Source: Massilia agilis (GTDB lineage Bacteria > Pseudomonadota > Gammaproteobacteria > Burkholderiales > Burkholderiaceae_D). From it: a stretch of DNA of 64,000 bases. This document shows positions 62,583-64,000 of the stretch, piece by piece. The notes under the pieces are model-generated. The model saw only the letters and a list, made by a program, of their open reading frames with translations. It ran no database searches and had not been told where the DNA came from. Every line of letters begins with the position of its first letter. Positions within the stretch are counted from its first letter, which is position 1. A program made the translations under genes and the position numbers. The stretch covers positions 124,001-188,000 of the forward strand of contig NZ_JANUHB010000002.1 in assembly GCF_024756255.1 (NCBI RefSeq). Reading direction: 5' to 3'.

Positions 62583-63353
62583 ATGGCACAGCATTCGGAA
62601 CACGTTGGCATGAACCGGACCGGCATCCAGATGTCGCCACTGGACACCAAGGCCATGCTCAAGGACGACGGCAGCGCGCGCGGCGAGGAAGGCGACGAAT
62701 CGGCGCTGGCCGACGTGCGCAGCTCGTACATCGCGGACGCCGAAGGCCTGGGCTCGGTCCCGCTGCCAGGCACGATCACCGGCGCGGTCAGCATGGGCGT
62801 GCAGATGCTCAAGGGCGACAGCCCGCAGATCCTGCTCGACAAGCTGGGCGAGCGGCTCGCCTTCGAGCGCACCGGCGCACGCCTGTACGACGCCCTCATC
62901 ACCAAATGCGAGGTCATGCTCGATGGCGAAATCAGCATGACGATCGAGGACCTGCAGGCGATCCGCTCGGACGAGGCGCGGCACTTCCTGCTGCTGAGCG
63001 ACGCCATCGAGTCGCTGGGCGGCGACCCGACCTCGCAGACGCCCAGTGCCGACCTGGTCGGCGTGGAGTCGATAGGGCTGGTGCAAGTGCTGAACGATCC
63101 CCGCACCAGCCTGGCCCAGTCGCTGCACGCCATCGTCACCGCCGAGCTGGCCGACAAGGCCGGCTGGGAAACGCTGGTCGCGCTCGCGGACGAGCACGAG
63201 CTCACCGACATGGTCAACGATTTCACCGTCGCCCTGAACGAGGAGCGCGAGCACCTGGCGCTGGTGCAGACCTGGTACGAAGAGGCCATTGGCCTGACCT
63301 ACGGGGATGTCGAGATCGAGCCGGACCAGTCCGGGCCGGCCGCCACGCCCTGA
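62583..63353 (+). CDS. Ferritin-like diiron-site protein
   Basis: The 256-residue protein has a charged N-terminal tail of about 75 residues. Then comes a four-helix bundle with the full diiron set: E95, E131xxH134 (DEARH), E188 (TAELADKAGWE) and E221xxH224 (EEREH). The spacing fits the ferritin/rubrerythrin superfamily and resembles bacterial general-stress or DUF892-like members. It has no rubredoxin Cys pairs and no signal peptide. It is 25 bp after the larger ferritin-like gene with GAGGAG as ribosome site. Iron storage, peroxide removal and small-molecule oxidation are all possible. Confidence 0.78.
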   Translation: MAQHSEHVGMNRTGIQMSPLDTKAMLKDDGSARGEEGDESALADVRSSYIADAEGLGSVPLPGTITGAVSMGVQMLKGDSPQILLDKLGERLAFERTGARLYDALITKCEVMLDGEISMTIEDLQAIRSDEARHFLLLSDAIESLGGDPTSQTPSADLVGVESIGLVQVLNDPRTSLAQSLHAIVTAELADKAGWETLVALADEHELTDMVNDFTVALNEEREHLALVQTWYEEAIGLTYGDVEIEPDQSGPAATP

Positions 63354-63421
63354 GATCGCCACTGTCGCAGCCGTGTCACGGGAATTACTCGCTGACACGG
63401 CATTTGCCCTACAATCACGGC

Positions 63422-64000
63422 ATGGTTCAGCTTACCCTCGTCCTGCCGTTCGCCCTGCCCGCTCCCGAATTTGCGCCCGACCTGGTGCGCTCGCTCCAGG
63501 CGCCCGCCCTTGCCGCACTGGTGTCGCGCACTGCAACCCATCACCGCCAGCCGTACGACCAGACAGCGCGCGCGCTGCCGCACGAGGTCTGGCTGGCGCG
63601 CGCGCTCGGCCTGGAACAGCATGGCCAGCCCGGCTTTGCGGTGGCGGCGATGCGCGGTTTCGGCCTGGACCCGCAGGACGGCACCTGGTTCATTATCAAC
63701 CCGTCACATATCGAGATCGCGCGCAGCCACCTGATGATGCCGGACCTGCGGCAGCTGGACCTGCACGATGCCGACAGCCGCGCCCTGTTCGACGCAGCCC
63801 GCCCGTATGTCGAGGAGGCGGGCCACACGCTGGAGTATGGGGACGCGCAGACCTGGTTCATGCGCGCCGACGACTGGGCCGGCATGGACACCTCGACGCC
63901 CGACGCGGCGGTGGGCATGAACCTGACCGACTGCATGCCGACCGGCCCGCGTGCGCTGGCCTACCGCAAGCTGCAAAACGAAATCCAGATGCTGTGGTAC
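63422..64000 (+). CDS. RpfE-like / phosphoglycerate-mutase-like protein, 3' end outside window
   Basis: From the ATG at 63422 the frame is open to the window edge (193 codons). The product begins VQLTLVLPFALPAPEFAPDL and includes VSRTATHHRQPYDQTARALPHEVWLARALGL, GTWFIINPSHIEIARSHLMM and MNLTDCMPTGPRALAYRKLQNEIQMLWY. In related betaproteobacteria a protein of this form, annotated RpfE-type or cofactor-independent phosphoglycerate mutase, lies between the lol genes and recJ. That annotation is weak, and no mutase active site is visible in this part. recJ would be expected just beyond the window. Confidence 0.65.
   Translation, partial: MVQLTLVLPFALPAPEFAPDLVRSLQAPALAALVSRTATHHRQPYDQTARALPHEVWLARALGLEQHGQPGFAVAAMRGFGLDPQDGTWFIINPSHIEIARSHLMMPDLRQLDLHDADSRALFDAARPYVEEAGHTLEYGDAQTWFMRADDWAGMDTSTPDAAVGMNLTDCMPTGPRALAYRKLQNEIQMLWY

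Overview
The window is high-GC DNA packed with genes on both strands. It looks like the chromosome of a betaproteobacterium of the Oxalobacteraceae, probably the Massilia/Telluria/Duganella group. That placement is inferred from GC-rich codon use, from clusters such as lolC-lolD-tatD-comEC and gloB/methyltransferase/rnhA/dnaQ, and from small families (DUF2069, DUF4337, DUF6494, Mpo1-like). I saw no integrase, transposase, phage gene or CRISPR array.

Layout. 1-3.6 kb: end of a tripartite exporter operon (HlyD-type adaptor, NodT-type outer-membrane factor, FtsX/DevC-type permease). 3.6-11.5 kb: two secreted proteins of unknown role, a NitT/TauT-type ABC importer pair, a divergent Nramp relative, and a cytochrome c fused to a sugar-dehydrogenase-like propeller. 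11.5-17.7 kb: tRNA-Val(CAC), dnaQ, rnhA, a methyltransferase, gloB, then aceB divergent from a LysR regulator. 17.7-28.4 kb: a cold-shock gene, upp, an AidB-like acyl-CoA dehydrogenase, aroC, a CBS protein and three signalling genes (GGDEF-EAL, HDOD, REC-DUF3369-GGDEF-EAL). 28.6-39 kb: metY, hydrolase, Mpo1-like, YihY-type membrane protein, wrbA, DUF2069, FAD oxidase, DUF4124, FtsX-type permease, AttH/CrtC-like protein. 39-47.3 kb: ABC exporter, threonine aldolase, thyA, folA, DUF4337, an Orn/Lys/Arg decarboxylase and dcd. 47.4-61 kb, all on the minus strand: hydrolase, comEC, a type VI secretion (T6SS) effector module, tatD, lolD and lolC. 61.3-64 kb: two ferritin-like proteins and the start of a gene that leaves the window.

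The most striking accessory region is 50.65-58.03 kb. It holds vgrG with a C-terminal carrier-like extension, a Tle4/PGAP1-like lipase, and two Tli4-type immunity genes, all in one tight transcription unit. The unit sits between tatD and comEC, inside what is normally a housekeeping cluster. One immunity protein carries a C-terminal tail with two Cys-Pro/Ser-Gly-Trp-Trp repeats that I cannot assign.

Two families of imperfect palindromic repeats lie only between genes, at four sites each. One begins with GTAGGGTGGGC; the other has the form CCGTCRTYCCGGC...GCCGGRAYCCAT. In several copies the hairpin loop and inner stem differ while pairing is kept, which suggests selection on the folded form.

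All calls were made by reading the sequence; no database search or computed statistic stands behind them. Family names rest on recognised motifs and gene order.
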